A stretch of 64,000 bases of DNA from CAZLQF01 sp964561545 (GTDB lineage: Bacteria > Bacteroidota > Bacteroidia > CAILMK01 > CAYYUA01). Below the pieces are notes generated by a model that made no database searches, was not told the origin of the DNA, and saw only the letters and a program-made list of their open reading frames with translations. The translations under genes and the position numbers were made by a program. The stretch lies in contig CAZLQF010000013.1 of the NCBI GenBank assembly GCA_964561545.1, positions 14,163 through 78,162 of the forward strand. The letters run 5' to 3'. Every line of letters begins with the position of its first letter. Within the stretch, counting starts at the first letter, position 1. Shown piece after piece: positions 10,288 through 18,114 of the stretch.

Positions 10288-11367
10288 TTAAAGTTCTACT
10301 TCGGGTTCTAAATCTCCGGTAAATTTTAATTTAAGAAAGGCTTCACTTTGTTCGATTTTAAGCCGCTCTTGGTTTTCTCTTAGAGGTTCACCATCAACAT
10401 CTTCTTCAGCAGTTGACGCTTCAAATTTACCATTAAGTGCATCAGTTTCTTTTAAAAGATCTCTCTTGCTTTCGCTCAAGGGTATTGTATCTTTTTGATC
10501 GCTAATATCACTATTAATAATGGTATATGTATTCAGCTCCTGCGATTGAACTTCGGTTTTGTTAAGGTTAATCTGCTGGTTTTGAAACAATGTACCTATT
10601 TTCTTTCCATTCTCATCAATCAAGTCAAAACTTACATCAAAGTCAATAGGTAAAGAATTGGTAGCGAATATATTAATTTGGCCTTTAATTTTATTGCCGG
10701 TGTCGTATTGAAAATCTATGGTGTCATCGAAATTAAAAGTTTGCTGGGGCTCCAGACTGACCGTATTAAAAGAAGCAAAAGTAAAATCAAAGTCAAAAAG
10801 AAGGGTTGATGCATAAGGGTCCTCATTGAAGTCAACCGTTTCACCATCAGATCCATTGGTGCCCAAGTTATCCAATAGGAATTCTACATTTGATTTAACA
10901 AGTGTTTCACGGATGGTCACATCTATACTTGTTGATTCAAGGGGATCGATATCGCTTTCAAGGGTTTGCCTCACGATTTCCTTCGAAGGATTGGCTTTAT
11001 TCCTGAGCACCAAGTCAGTTCCTTGTTTAATATCAATTGGCCAGGTATTTTTAAATGATAGGGTAAGGTCGATTTTCTTTGCATCTGCCTGCGCAAAATA
11101 TTTAGTGATTTCAAACTCAAATGCATCGGTTGTTACCGAATTTGGAATTTCCGGGATGGGTTGGTTATTGGGTAACTGGTTAATATTACCAGCATCTAAA
11201 TCAGCGGTGAATTTAACATCCGTTAATTCCGGAATATCATTGGCTTCCACCTTGGTATTTACCAACGGGCCAAAATACTTGGGAGACCATTTGGGTCCTT
11301 CATCCGGTATGTCCGTGCAACTACTGAAAATCCACATCGTACAGAATAAAAAACATAACTGCTTCAT
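10288..11367 (-). CDS. Lipoprotein of unknown function, partner of the DUF5723 protein
   Basis: I chose the Met at 11367 because it gives a clean lipoprotein signal, MKQLCFLFCTMWIFSSC, with the lipid-bearing Cys at residue 17; an upstream in-frame start at 11439 would bury it. The mature protein is 342 residues of acidic, beta-rich sequence with no catalytic motif that I recognise. A repeated pattern of DLTLSFKN, DVTIRETL and DFDVSFDLID strands suggests immunoglobulin-like folds. Acidic residues after the Cys (TDIPDEGP) may act as a surface export signal, which is inference. It lies between murB (87 bases upstream) and the DUF5723 gene. Confidence 0.7.
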   Translation of the reverse strand: MKQLCFLFCTMWIFSSCTDIPDEGPKWSPKYFGPLVNTKVEANDIPELTDVKFTADLDAGNINQLPNNQPIPEIPNSVTTDAFEFEITKYFAQADAKKIDLTLSFKNTWPIDIKQGTDLVLRNKANPSKEIVRQTLESDIDPLESTSIDVTIRETLVKSNVEFLLDNLGTNGSDGETVDFNEDPYASTLLFDFDFTFASFNTVSLEPQQTFNFDDTIDFQYDTGNKIKGQINIFATNSLPIDFDVSFDLIDENGKKIGTLFQNQQINLNKTEVQSQELNTYTIINSDISDQKDTIPLSESKRDLLKETDALNGKFEASTAEEDVDGEPLRENQERLKIEQSEAFLKLKFTGDLEPEVEL

Positions 11368-11454
11368 AATGCTTAACTTTTTATCAATTGATGATGCTAA
11401 GGTATAAAATTTAATGAAAACCTGAACAACCAAAACCATTGTTCAAAATTTCTC

Positions 11455-12498
11455 TTACAAAATGTTTACTTCTGGATAAATTTGAATATTAAAAGCTGAT
11501 TTTACTTTCCGCTGAACCATCTTGGCAAACGCCCATATTTCCGTTCCTTTTGCCCGCCCGTGGTTTACAATCACAAGGGCTTGTCGTTCATGCGTTCCCA
11601 CATTTCCTTCACGATAACCTTTTAAGCCACATTGTTCAATAAGCCACCCAGCCGGGATTTTTGCCTCCCCATTGGGCAAAAAATAAGCGGGCATGTGCGG
11701 ATGATCCTTTTTCAGATCATCATAAGTGTCCTTACTTACAATGGGATTTTTAAAAAAACTACCGGCATTGCCCATTTGATCGGGATAAGGCAATTTACTC
11801 CTGCGGATCTCACATACCAAATCGCTTATGGTTTTAACATCCGGATCGTGAATGCCTCTTTTTTCTAATTCTTGCTTCAATGAAGCATAAGCGGTATTGG
11901 GCGTTGGGTTTTTAGCAAGCTTGAGCGTAACCGAAACGATTATGTAATGATCTTTTAGAGCTTCCTTGAAAACGCTGGTACGATACCCAAAACCACAATC
12001 ACGGTGTTCAAACACTTCCTGGGCGCCTGAATTTCTGTTCACCGTTTCCAGCCTTACAAAAACGTCCTTAAGCTCTATCCCATAGGCGCCAATGTTTTGC
12101 ATGGGTGCTGCGCCTACCTTGCCCGGAATCAAGGAGAGATTTTCTATACCACCCCAGCCACGATCAACACAATAAAGGACCAACTGATGCCAATTTTCCC
12201 CACTGTAAGCTTTAAGCCAAACATGATCAGCCGTTTCTTCGATAACTTCCTTACCCTTGATGCCATTTTCCATGACCAAACCATCCTCATTTGAGGTAAA
12301 GAGAACATTGCTTCCACCACCCAGCACCAGCCACGGTATATCCTGAAATCTTGTATCTTCAATCAAATGTTGTAATTGCTCTATGGTTTTGAAATTACTA
12401 AAGTAACGGGCTTGGGCTTCTACCCAAAATGTGTTGTAAGGTTTCAGCGACACATTTTCATAAACATCGGGCTTTTGCGCCTGATTTGGAATTTTCAT
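11455..12498 (-). CDS. murB: UDP-N-acetylenolpyruvoylglucosamine reductase
   Basis: MurB reduces UDP-GlcNAc-enolpyruvate to UDP-MurNAc with NADPH and FAD, the second committed step of peptidoglycan synthesis in the cytosol. The FAD-binding part shows LVLGGGSNVLF (near residue 57) and NLSLIPGKVGAAPMQNIGAYG (near residue 121), and the catalytic region has GNAGSFFKNP with the active-site Ser, followed by the C-terminal Glu in YPEVNIL. At 347 residues it matches the type I (Escherichia coli-like) form with the extra C-terminal insertion around GFGYRTSVFK. It probably leads a transcript into the lipoprotein gene. Confidence 0.95.
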   Translation of the reverse strand: MKIPNQAQKPDVYENVSLKPYNTFWVEAQARYFSNFKTIEQLQHLIEDTRFQDIPWLVLGGGSNVLFTSNEDGLVMENGIKGKEVIEETADHVWLKAYSGENWHQLVLYCVDRGWGGIENLSLIPGKVGAAPMQNIGAYGIELKDVFVRLETVNRNSGAQEVFEHRDCGFGYRTSVFKEALKDHYIIVSVTLKLAKNPTPNTAYASLKQELEKRGIHDPDVKTISDLVCEIRRSKLPYPDQMGNAGSFFKNPIVSKDTYDDLKKDHPHMPAYFLPNGEAKIPAGWLIEQCGLKGYREGNVGTHERQALVIVNHGRAKGTEIWAFAKMVQRKVKSAFNIQIYPEVNIL

Positions 12499-12523
12499 AC
12501 GACCATCTATGTTTTATCAATTG

Positions 12524-12543
12524 TAAATTTGTAAATAAATTTG
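12524..12543 (+). promoter_or_regulatory. Candidate -7 elements upstream of the A-type Fe-S carrier gene
   Basis: Two copies of TAAATTTG (12524-12531 and 12536-12543) match TAnnTTTG, about 70 to 90 bases before the ATG. No well spaced TTTG at -33 is seen, so strength is uncertain. Confidence 0.35.
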
Positions 12544-12613
12544 TAATTTAGTACAGGTAAAACTTGTATAAAAGAAGAGTTGTTAAATTTGTTTAAAATC
12601 AAAATGATAAGTT

Positions 12614-12940
12614 ATGATAAGCGCTTCAGAATTAGCAATCGATAAAGTAAAAGAATTTAAGCAAGAGCATGGCTACGATGCTTCTTATTTTGTTCGTGTA
12701 TCTGTAGAAGGTGGAGGTTGTTCAGGATTGTCTTACAGGCTCGACTTCGATAATGAAATGAAAGAAGATGATCAGGAATTTAAACAGGGAGACGAAAAGA
12801 TTGTCGTAGACATGAAAAGTTACCTTTACTTGCATGGTACTGAACTCCAATTCAGTGATGGTTTAAACGGTAAAGGATTCAACTTCCATAATCCCAATGC
12901 AACGCGCACTTGCGGATGTGGTGAAAGTTTTGCAGTCTAA
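12614..12940 (+). CDS. A-type iron-sulfur carrier (HesB/IscA/SufA family)
   Basis: A 108-residue Fe-S cluster carrier that delivers clusters to apoproteins. The three conserved cysteines are visible: one in EGGGCSGLSY near residue 36 and the CGCG pair in RTCGCGESF near the C-terminus. Which subtype (IscA, SufA or ErpA) cannot be decided from this sequence alone, so no symbol is given. The gene stands alone; other Fe-S factors (mrp and nfu) lie about 6 kb downstream but on the other strand. Confidence 0.92.
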   Translation: MISASELAIDKVKEFKQEHGYDASYFVRVSVEGGGCSGLSYRLDFDNEMKEDDQEFKQGDEKIVVDMKSYLYLHGTELQFSDGLNGKGFNFHNPNATRTCGCGESFAV

Positions 12941-12964
12941 CAACAATCCTTAAAAAACAACATC

Positions 12965-13041
12965 AAGGCTTGAGGTTTTAAGTGTAATAATTCTTGTGTT
13001 AAAAATCGCAGCTTTTTTGCAATTGAAACTTCAAGCCTTTT
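12965..13041. terminator. Probable bidirectional hairpin between convergent genes
   Basis: A 15-bp stem with two imperfect pairs (12965-12979 with 13025-13039) and a 45-base loop lies between the Fe-S carrier and the O-methyltransferase genes, with T runs on both sides. The long loop makes it a weaker terminator candidate. Confidence 0.45.
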
Positions 13042-13051
13042 TAATGTTGAT

Positions 13052-13687
13052 TTAGCACTTATAAGCCAACATCAACCCGTCCCTTACAGGGAGTAAAAGA
13101 TTTTCCACCCTTTCATCTTCATTTACTTTGTCATTATAAGCCATGATCGCCTGTGTATCTTGATCCGGATTGGGCTCAACCACTTTACCACTCCATAACA
13201 CATTATCAGCTATAATCAAACCACCTGTTCGCACTTTGTCAAATACCAGATCGTAGTATTTACTGTAATTGACTTTGTCTGCATCTATGAAGACCATGTC
13301 AAAACTGTAATCAAGCTTAGGAATGACCTCTAAAGCATTGTCGATATACAATGCTACTTGTTCTGCCACTCCAGCTTTATGGAAATAATTGCGGATCATG
13401 GGTTCAAGCTCTTCATTGTTATCAATGGTATGCAAAAGGCCGCCTTCCTGCAATCCTGCTGCAAGGCAAATAGCAGAATACCCGGTATAGGTGCCCACCT
13501 CAAGGATCTGATGAGGCTGCATCATCATGCTGAACATCTTTAGCAACAATCCCTGAAAATGGCCTGAGAGCATTTGCGGTTTGGAAACTTTGACATTGGT
13601 TGCGCGGTTCAGCTCAGCCAATTGGCTGGGTTCTGGGCTGGTATGTTGTTGGATATATGCTTCTAACTCGCCTCCGTAATAATTCAT
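13052..13687 (-). CDS. SAM-dependent O-methyltransferase (family 3)
   Basis: A 211-residue class I methyltransferase of the caffeoyl-CoA/catechol O-methyltransferase family. Motif I for S-adenosylmethionine is ILEVGTYTGYSAICLAAGL (near residue 61), followed by LLHTIDNNEE (acidic residue binding the ribose), the metal-binding FDMVFIDADKVNYSKYYD with its Asp, and GGLIIADNVLWSGKV. A divalent cation is expected. The substrate is unknown; related bacterial enzymes methylate catechol-like hydroxyls. A CAAATTTA motif at 13713-13720 is a possible minus-strand -7 box (TAAATTTG). Confidence 0.88.
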   Translation of the reverse strand: MNYYGGELEAYIQQHTSPEPSQLAELNRATNVKVSKPQMLSGHFQGLLLKMFSMMMQPHQILEVGTYTGYSAICLAAGLQEGGLLHTIDNNEELEPMIRNYFHKAGVAEQVALYIDNALEVIPKLDYSFDMVFIDADKVNYSKYYDLVFDKVRTGGLIIADNVLWSGKVVEPNPDQDTQAIMAYNDKVNEDERVENLLLPVRDGLMLAYKC

Positions 13688-13760
13688 CTTCTTTTTTTGT
13701 GGTAATTTAAGACAAATTTAGAAGCTGTTAAAAATGATCGCTTGGAAAGAATAAATTCGA

Positions 13761-13794
13761 TTTGTTCAATATTTCAGCATTTTTTATTCCTTTG
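13761..13794 (+). promoter_or_regulatory. Candidate promoter for the TPP-regulated TonB receptor
   Basis: TTTG at 13761-13764 and TTCCTTTG at 13787-13794 (one mismatch to TAnnTTTG), spacing 22. Transcription would start near 13800, exactly where the first TPP aptamer begins. Confidence 0.5.
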
Positions 13795-13798
13795 CAGT

Positions 13799-13953
13799 AC
13801 GCTTTGGGGGTGGGGAATGGATTAAAACTAAAAAAATTAATTTTTCAGTTTTAAAAGTTTTAACTTGCCAAGGTAATTAAAGCTTTTGATCCATCCTCCT
13901 GAGATAACACCCTTAGAACCTGAATCCGTTAGCACGGGCGCAGGGAAAAGCGA
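13799..13953 (+). ncRNA. TPP riboswitch, first of two
   Basis: All core TPP aptamer blocks are present: CTGAGA (13899-13904), ACCC (13909-13912) pairing with the G run at 13806, GAACCTGA (13916-13923) and CGCAGGGA (13939-13946). Helix P1 is CGCTTT (13800-13805) with AAAGCG (13947-13952). Helix P3 is unusually long, with arms around 13812-13827 and 13885-13900 separated by about 57 bases of AT-rich insert. It senses thiamine pyrophosphate. Confidence 0.9.
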
Positions 13954-13979
13954 GCTTTTATTGCTGGCTTTCGCTTTTC
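13945..13979 (+). promoter_or_regulatory. Alternative hairpin of the first TPP riboswitch
   Basis: GAAAAGCGA (13945-13953) can pair with TCGCTTTTC (13971-13979) over 9 bp. It takes the 3' strand of P1, so it and the bound aptamer exclude each other. There is only a weak T-rich tail, so I cannot tell whether it is a terminator or an anti-P1 element. Confidence 0.5.
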
Positions 13980-14010
13980 TTTATAGGGTTATATCTACTC
14001 AAAGCTTTAA

Positions 14011-14062
14011 GTTGGTAGTGTTTAATTAGTAATGGGGCTTTAAGAACCTAATTCCTACTAAC
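14011..14062 (+). promoter_or_regulatory. Linker hairpin between the two TPP riboswitches
   Basis: GTTGGTAG (14011-14018) pairs with CTACTAAC (14055-14062) with one G-U, and inside it AATTAG (14024-14029) pairs with CTAATT (14048-14053). No T run follows. It may isolate the two aptamers or be part of the first switch. Confidence 0.35.
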
Positions 14063-14090
14063 GATCCGCTACCCACTTTTATTAAAACAG

Positions 14091-14192
14091 GGACTTAAAG
14101 GGGTGTTGGAGTTTATTGTTTGGCAATAGCTCCTTCTGAGAATAGACCCTTAGAACCTGAACCCGGTAATGCGGGCGTCAGGAATTAAGTCA
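14091..14192 (+). ncRNA. TPP riboswitch, second of two
   Basis: A second complete TPP aptamer: P1 is GACTTAA (14092-14098) with TTAAGTC (14185-14191), then GGGGT with ACCC (14146-14149), CTGAGA (14136-14141), GAACCTGA (14153-14160) and CGTCAGGA (14176-14183, a small variant of the usual CGTAGGGA). P3 is short here, unlike in the first copy. It ends 70 bases before the receptor ATG. Confidence 0.92.
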
Positions 14193-14220
14193 GTAAGTCA
14201 TTGCATTACGCTGCACTCCT

Positions 14221-14260
14221 TTAATTCCCGCTTTTTGTACCATAAAAAAACTTGAATTAA
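14221..14260 (+). promoter_or_regulatory. Start-codon-masking hairpin of the second TPP riboswitch
   Basis: TTAATTC (14221-14227) can pair with GAATTAA (14254-14260), which ends one base before the ATG at 14262; inner T5 and A runs can extend the helix. The same TTAATTCC can instead pair with GGAATTAA (14181-14188), which overlaps the P1 3' strand. This fits a translational off-switch. Confidence 0.55.
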
Positions 14261-14261
14261 C

Positions 14262-16679
14262 ATGAAGTGCGCAAAGTATGTAGTAATGGCATGGTGCCTT
14301 CCCTTTTTTAGCTTGGGCCAAGTGGACTTAAGTGGAACGGTAACCAGTAAACAAAAAGGTGAGCCTCTGGAGGGGGCTCATGTTAAGCTTCAGGGAACCT
14401 ACCAATCCACCGTAACGAATTACCAAGGAGCATTTGAGTTCAAAGATATGGACCCGGGTACCTACACCTTGAGGGTTTCCTACCTGGGCTACCAGGATAC
14501 CAAGCGAAAAATCCAGCTTGACGAGGCCAAAAACCTTACCGTAGCTTTAAAGCCCTCCAGTATTTTGGAGGATGAGGTCATTGTACAGTCAACAAGGGTT
14601 GATAAAAATGCCCCGACCACATTTTCCAATGTATCGCGGGAAGAAATTGAAGAAGAAAACACAGCTCAAAACCTGCCTTACGTATTAGAAGGCCAACCTT
14701 CTATGGTTGCAACTTCAAATGGTGGAGCCGGTGTAGGTTATTCGGATTTTAGAATCAGGGGCTCTTCCCCTACCCGGATCAATGTAACCATCAATGGAAT
14801 ACCCCTTAATGATGCAGAATCCCATGGTTTGTTTTTTGTGAACATCCCAGATATTGCAGGTTCATCAGAGAGCATTCAATTGCAGCGAGGCGTGGGCACC
14901 TCTACCAATGGAGCAGGAGCTTTTGGCGCAACCGTGAACATGCAGACTACTGCTTTGAAAACTGAGCCCTATGCTGAATTGAACAACTCCTATGGCTCCT
15001 TCAATACCCTTAAAAACAACCTCAAATTTGGAACGGGTTTGATCAATGAAACCTGGGCTTTTAATGGGAGCCTTTCCCGTATTCAATCAAACGGCTACAT
15101 TGACCGCGCCACATCTGACCTTAAATCCTATTATTTCTCGGGTAGTTATCGTGATGAAAACACCATGATCAAAGCCATTACGTTTTCAGGCCGGGAAGAA
15201 ACTTACCAATCCTGGTGGGGCGTGGTTGAAGATTCCGTGGGGGAACGATCTACGGCTCAAAACTTTATTGGGGAACTGGCCACAAATCCGAAAACCAAAC
15301 CTGATAGCCGCAATTACAATCATTATACTTATGAAAACCAGGTCGACAACTACGGCCAGGATCATTACCAATTGCACTTATCCCATAAAATTAACGACCA
15401 GATAAGACTCAACGGAGCCCTGCATTACACGTATGGCAATGGATACTACGAGCAATACCAGCGCGATGCCTCTCTTTCACTGCACCAGATTCAGCCCGTA
15501 ACCATTGGAGATTCTTCCATTTCAAATTCTGATTTGGTAAGAAGGCGATGGCTTAACAACCATTTTTATGGCGCCACTTATTCCGGGGTTTATGAAAAAA
15601 ACCGGTTGAAAGTTAACATTGGCGGAGCCTGGAATATGTATGACGGAGATCATTATGGAACGGTCATTTGGTCGAGATTTGCCGGTGATAGCGAAATCAA
15701 GGACAAGTTTTACGACAATAATGCTTTGAAAAACGACTTCAATATTTACGCAAAAGTCAACTATGAAGTGAGCAGCAATCTTAGTGTATTTGGGGATTTT
15801 CAATTCCGAACCATTGGTTACAAAACCAGCGGACTTGACATTGACGGGCAGGACATCGCCCAGGAAGACCACCTTGATTTTTTCAATCCCAAATTCGGCC
15901 TGAATTATGCCTTATCTGCTTCCAGCAGGATTTACCTTTTTGGCGGTATTGGCCACCGCGAGCCTACGCGTGATGACTACATTGATGCCTCAAGCGGTGT
16001 AGAACCGCAACCCGAAGAGCTTCGCAATATTGAGCTTGGCTATGAAAAGCAATGGCAAAATGCATCCATCAAAGTCAATGGCTATTTGATGGATTATAAA
16101 AATCAGTTGGTACAGACCGGAGAAGTCAATGATGTAGGTCGCTCCATCCGTACCAATGTAGACAATAGTTACCGGGCAGGCATAGAACTGATAGGAGGCC
16201 TTGAATTGAGTAAAAGGTTCAGTTGGAACGGCAATTTAACGTTGAGCCGGAATCGCATCCTTGATTTCAATTATCAGGTGGACGGCCAACTTATTGAGAC
16301 CTACGACAGCAAGCCCATTGCCTTTGCTCCTTCCATTATCGGTTTCAGCAATTTCACTTATGAACCGTTGAAAAATCTTGAAGTAAGCTTCCGGAGTAAA
16401 TATGTAGGGGATCAATACCTTGACAACACAGAAAGTGAGGAGCGTATGCTTGAAAAGTATTTCGTGAACAATGCAAAACTAAGTTATACAGTGAAAAACA
16501 AGGCCCTTTTCAGAGCGATTGAAGTCAGCGTTGAAGCCAACAACATTTTCAATGTCTTGTATTCCTCAGATGGATATGTTTTTCCTTATTTAAATGAAGA
16601 AGGCGCTCCCCAATACACCAATTACTATTACCCCCAAGCAGGCCGGAATTTTATGGGTAAACTGAGTTTGAAATTTTAG
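14262..16679 (+). CDS. TonB-dependent receptor, probable thiamine or thiamine-derivative importer
   Basis: An 805-residue outer-membrane receptor. Short signal peptide (cleavage near FFSLGQ), then a carboxypeptidase-regulatory-like beta domain (VDLSGTVTSKQKGEPLEGAH ... YTLRVSYLGY), a TonB-box region around EDEVIVQSTR, a plug with FRIRGSSPTRINVTINGIPL, and a 22-strand barrel ending in GRNFMGKLSLKF with the terminal Phe. Import is driven by TonB-ExbB-ExbD. Two TPP riboswitches lie upstream, so the substrate is very likely thiamine or a phosphate or precursor of it; that is inferred from regulation, as has been described for Bacteroidota thiamine receptors. A convergent pnuC-family gene lies downstream. 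Confidence 0.9.
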   Translation: MKCAKYVVMAWCLPFFSLGQVDLSGTVTSKQKGEPLEGAHVKLQGTYQSTVTNYQGAFEFKDMDPGTYTLRVSYLGYQDTKRKIQLDEAKNLTVALKPSSILEDEVIVQSTRVDKNAPTTFSNVSREEIEEENTAQNLPYVLEGQPSMVATSNGGAGVGYSDFRIRGSSPTRINVTINGIPLNDAESHGLFFVNIPDIAGSSESIQLQRGVGTSTNGAGAFGATVNMQTTALKTEPYAELNNSYGSFNTLKNNLKFGTGLINETWAFNGSLSRIQSNGYIDRATSDLKSYYFSGSYRDENTMIKAITFSGREETYQSWWGVVEDSVGERSTAQNFIGELATNPKTKPDSRNYNHYTYENQVDNYGQDHYQLHLSHKINDQIRLNGALHYTYGNGYYEQYQRDASLSLHQIQPVTIGDSSISNSDLVRRRWLNNHFYGATYSGVYEKNRLKVNIGGAWNMYDGDHYGTVIWSRFAGDSEIKDKFYDNNALKNDFNIYAKVNYEVSSNLSVFGDFQFRTIGYKTSGLDIDGQDIAQEDHLDFFNPKFGLNYALSASSRIYLFGGIGHREPTRDDYIDASSGVEPQPEELRNIELGYEKQWQNASIKVNGYLMDYKNQLVQTGEVNDVGRSIRTNVDNSYRAGIELIGGLELSKRFSWNGNLTLSRNRILDFNYQVDGQLIETYDSKPIAFAPSIIGFSNFTYEPLKNLEVSFRSKYVGDQYLDNTESEERMLEKYFVNNAKLSYTVKNKALFRAIEVSVEANNIFNVLYSSDGYVFPYLNEEGAPQYTNYYYPQAGRNFMGKLSLKF

Positions 16680-16687
16680 AACCCCTC

Positions 16688-16714
16688 TTCGTCCGAGTCA
16701 AAGACTCGGACGAA
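16688..16714. repeat. Perfect 12-bp inverted repeat after the receptor gene
   Basis: The arms 16688-16699 and 16703-16714 are fully complementary with a loop of AAA. There is no T run on either side, so it is not a standard intrinsic terminator, but it lies 8 bases after the receptor stop and may protect or end the transcript. Confidence 0.6.
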
Positions 16715-16866
16715 ACAATCTCTGACCTTACCCAGCCGAGTCCTAAATGATTTTCGTGTTTTCACAATTTTATCAAAATAGTCTATAATTTTAATTATTT
16801 GCAGCCGTTACAAAAAGGGAATGCTGAAATACTTGGCTGGGAAACAAATATAGAACTATCAGCTAA

Positions 16867-17385
16867 TTAAATTCCTTCAAAATTGGCCAAAGCTTTTATG
16901 GCATTTTGAAGCCGCCCTTCGCCTTTACCTCGAATAACCGCGTATGCAAGATTGTAATCTTTTAGTGCCTTTTCATAAATAGAGAACAACGCATTTAAAC
17001 GTTCAGCATCCTCCCTTTGTGCGTCAGCTTGCCAGGGTAAATCCGGATACATTAACAAAAACAGATCATACCTTTTGGGATTGATGGCTTGGGTTATCCA
17101 CTCAGGCACTAATTGAAATTTATCCTGAAGCCAGATTTTAATTACCAGGAGATCCGTATCCAGGAAAATGCGGGAATGACCTTCCCCGGCCAGTTGATCT
17201 TCACGATTTAACTGTTCACGGCCAATGGCAATGACATCCTTATAGGTATAAGGCCGATCCAGTGCTCCTATATATTCCCTGGCATATTCAGGCAGGTAAG
17301 GCATCTCATAAGTAGAGGCCAATTGCTGAGCTAATGTTGTTTTCCCGGTTGATTCAGGCCCCGTTATGGCAATTTTAAGGGTCAT
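16867..17385 (-). CDS. NadR-like P-loop kinase/ATPase (AAA_28 type)
   Basis: A 172-residue protein with Walker A at the start (MTLKIAITGPESTGKTTLAQ) and the LPEYAREYI, FLDTDLLVIKIW and LFLLMYPDLPWQAD segments typical of the ribosylnicotinamide-kinase half of NadR. The adenylyltransferase half is absent. I chose the Met at 17385 because it gives this conserved start and overlaps the pnuC-family stop by 11 bases, a sign of translational coupling. NadR-type kinases phosphorylate nicotinamide riboside and trap it after import. With a TPP-controlled receptor next door, phosphorylation of thiamine is an alternative, which is inference. Confidence 0.8.
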   Translation of the reverse strand: MTLKIAITGPESTGKTTLAQQLASTYEMPYLPEYAREYIGALDRPYTYKDVIAIGREQLNREDQLAGEGHSRIFLDTDLLVIKIWLQDKFQLVPEWITQAINPKRYDLFLLMYPDLPWQADAQREDAERLNALFSIYEKALKDYNLAYAVIRGKGEGRLQNAIKALANFEGI

Positions 17386-17956
17386 TTGCTTGTTGAGCTT
17401 TGTAGGATTTCCACCAATTAAACATGCCATACACTGCAAGGAACACGTAGATAAAGTAAAGACCACTGGTCCAAAAAACCTCTTTGTAAATATAAATCCC
17501 GACATAAACCGCATCAATTACAAACCACAGGATCCAAACTTCCAAATATTTTCGGGCCATCATCCATACGCCTGCAAGGCTAAAAATAGTTGTAAATGCA
17601 TCCCAATAGGGTATATCGGCATCCGTATAACCGAGGAAATAGGCAAAGGCAAGCGTACCTATTGCACCAGTTGTCATTAGAAAGGCCAATTCCTTCATAG
17701 GTATTTTAGAAATGGGTAATTGCTGATTGCCTTTTCCACCCTGGAGCCAATGGTACCAGCCGTACATACTGGTAAAGAAATAAAAAACCATCAACCCCAT
17801 ATCGGCATAAAGCCGAATGTGCCAGTAGATCATAATAAATGCTGACACGCTGATCATAGAAAGGGGCCAATACAAAATATTTTCCCTTGTACTGAAATAA
17901 ACGCCTACAAGCCCGGTTATAACAGCTAAAATCTCAAGGTAGTCGTAAAGCTCCAT
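17375..17956 (-). CDS. PnuC-family vitamin transporter (nicotinamide riboside or thiamine)
   Basis: A 193-residue inner-membrane protein with about seven membrane segments. The family signature appears as ENILYWPLSMISVSAFIMIY, then YGWYHWLQGG, IPYWDAFTTIFSLAGVWMMARKYLEVWILW and VYVGIYIYKEVFWTSGLYFIYV. PnuC proteins let nicotinamide riboside in by facilitated diffusion and rely on a kinase to trap it; the PnuT variants carry thiamine. The coupled kinase and the neighbouring TPP-switched TonB receptor make thiamine plausible, but no riboswitch is seen in front of this gene, so nicotinamide riboside remains possible. I therefore give no symbol. Confidence 0.88.
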   Translation of the reverse strand: MELYDYLEILAVITGLVGVYFSTRENILYWPLSMISVSAFIMIYWHIRLYADMGLMVFYFFTSMYGWYHWLQGGKGNQQLPISKIPMKELAFLMTTGAIGTLAFAYFLGYTDADIPYWDAFTTIFSLAGVWMMARKYLEVWILWFVIDAVYVGIYIYKEVFWTSGLYFIYVFLAVYGMFNWWKSYKAQQANDP

Positions 17957-18114
17957 TGGGTAAAGCGGGAATATTGTTGGAAGATTGATCTAGTGACTTG
18001 AATAGAAGTTTGATGAAAGCTCAATATCTATAATGAAATGATCATATTCCTAATTAAGGGTTGCTAATTCGCTTAAAGAGGTAATGGGTAATGTACGGGC
18101 AAAACCTGACTTGG

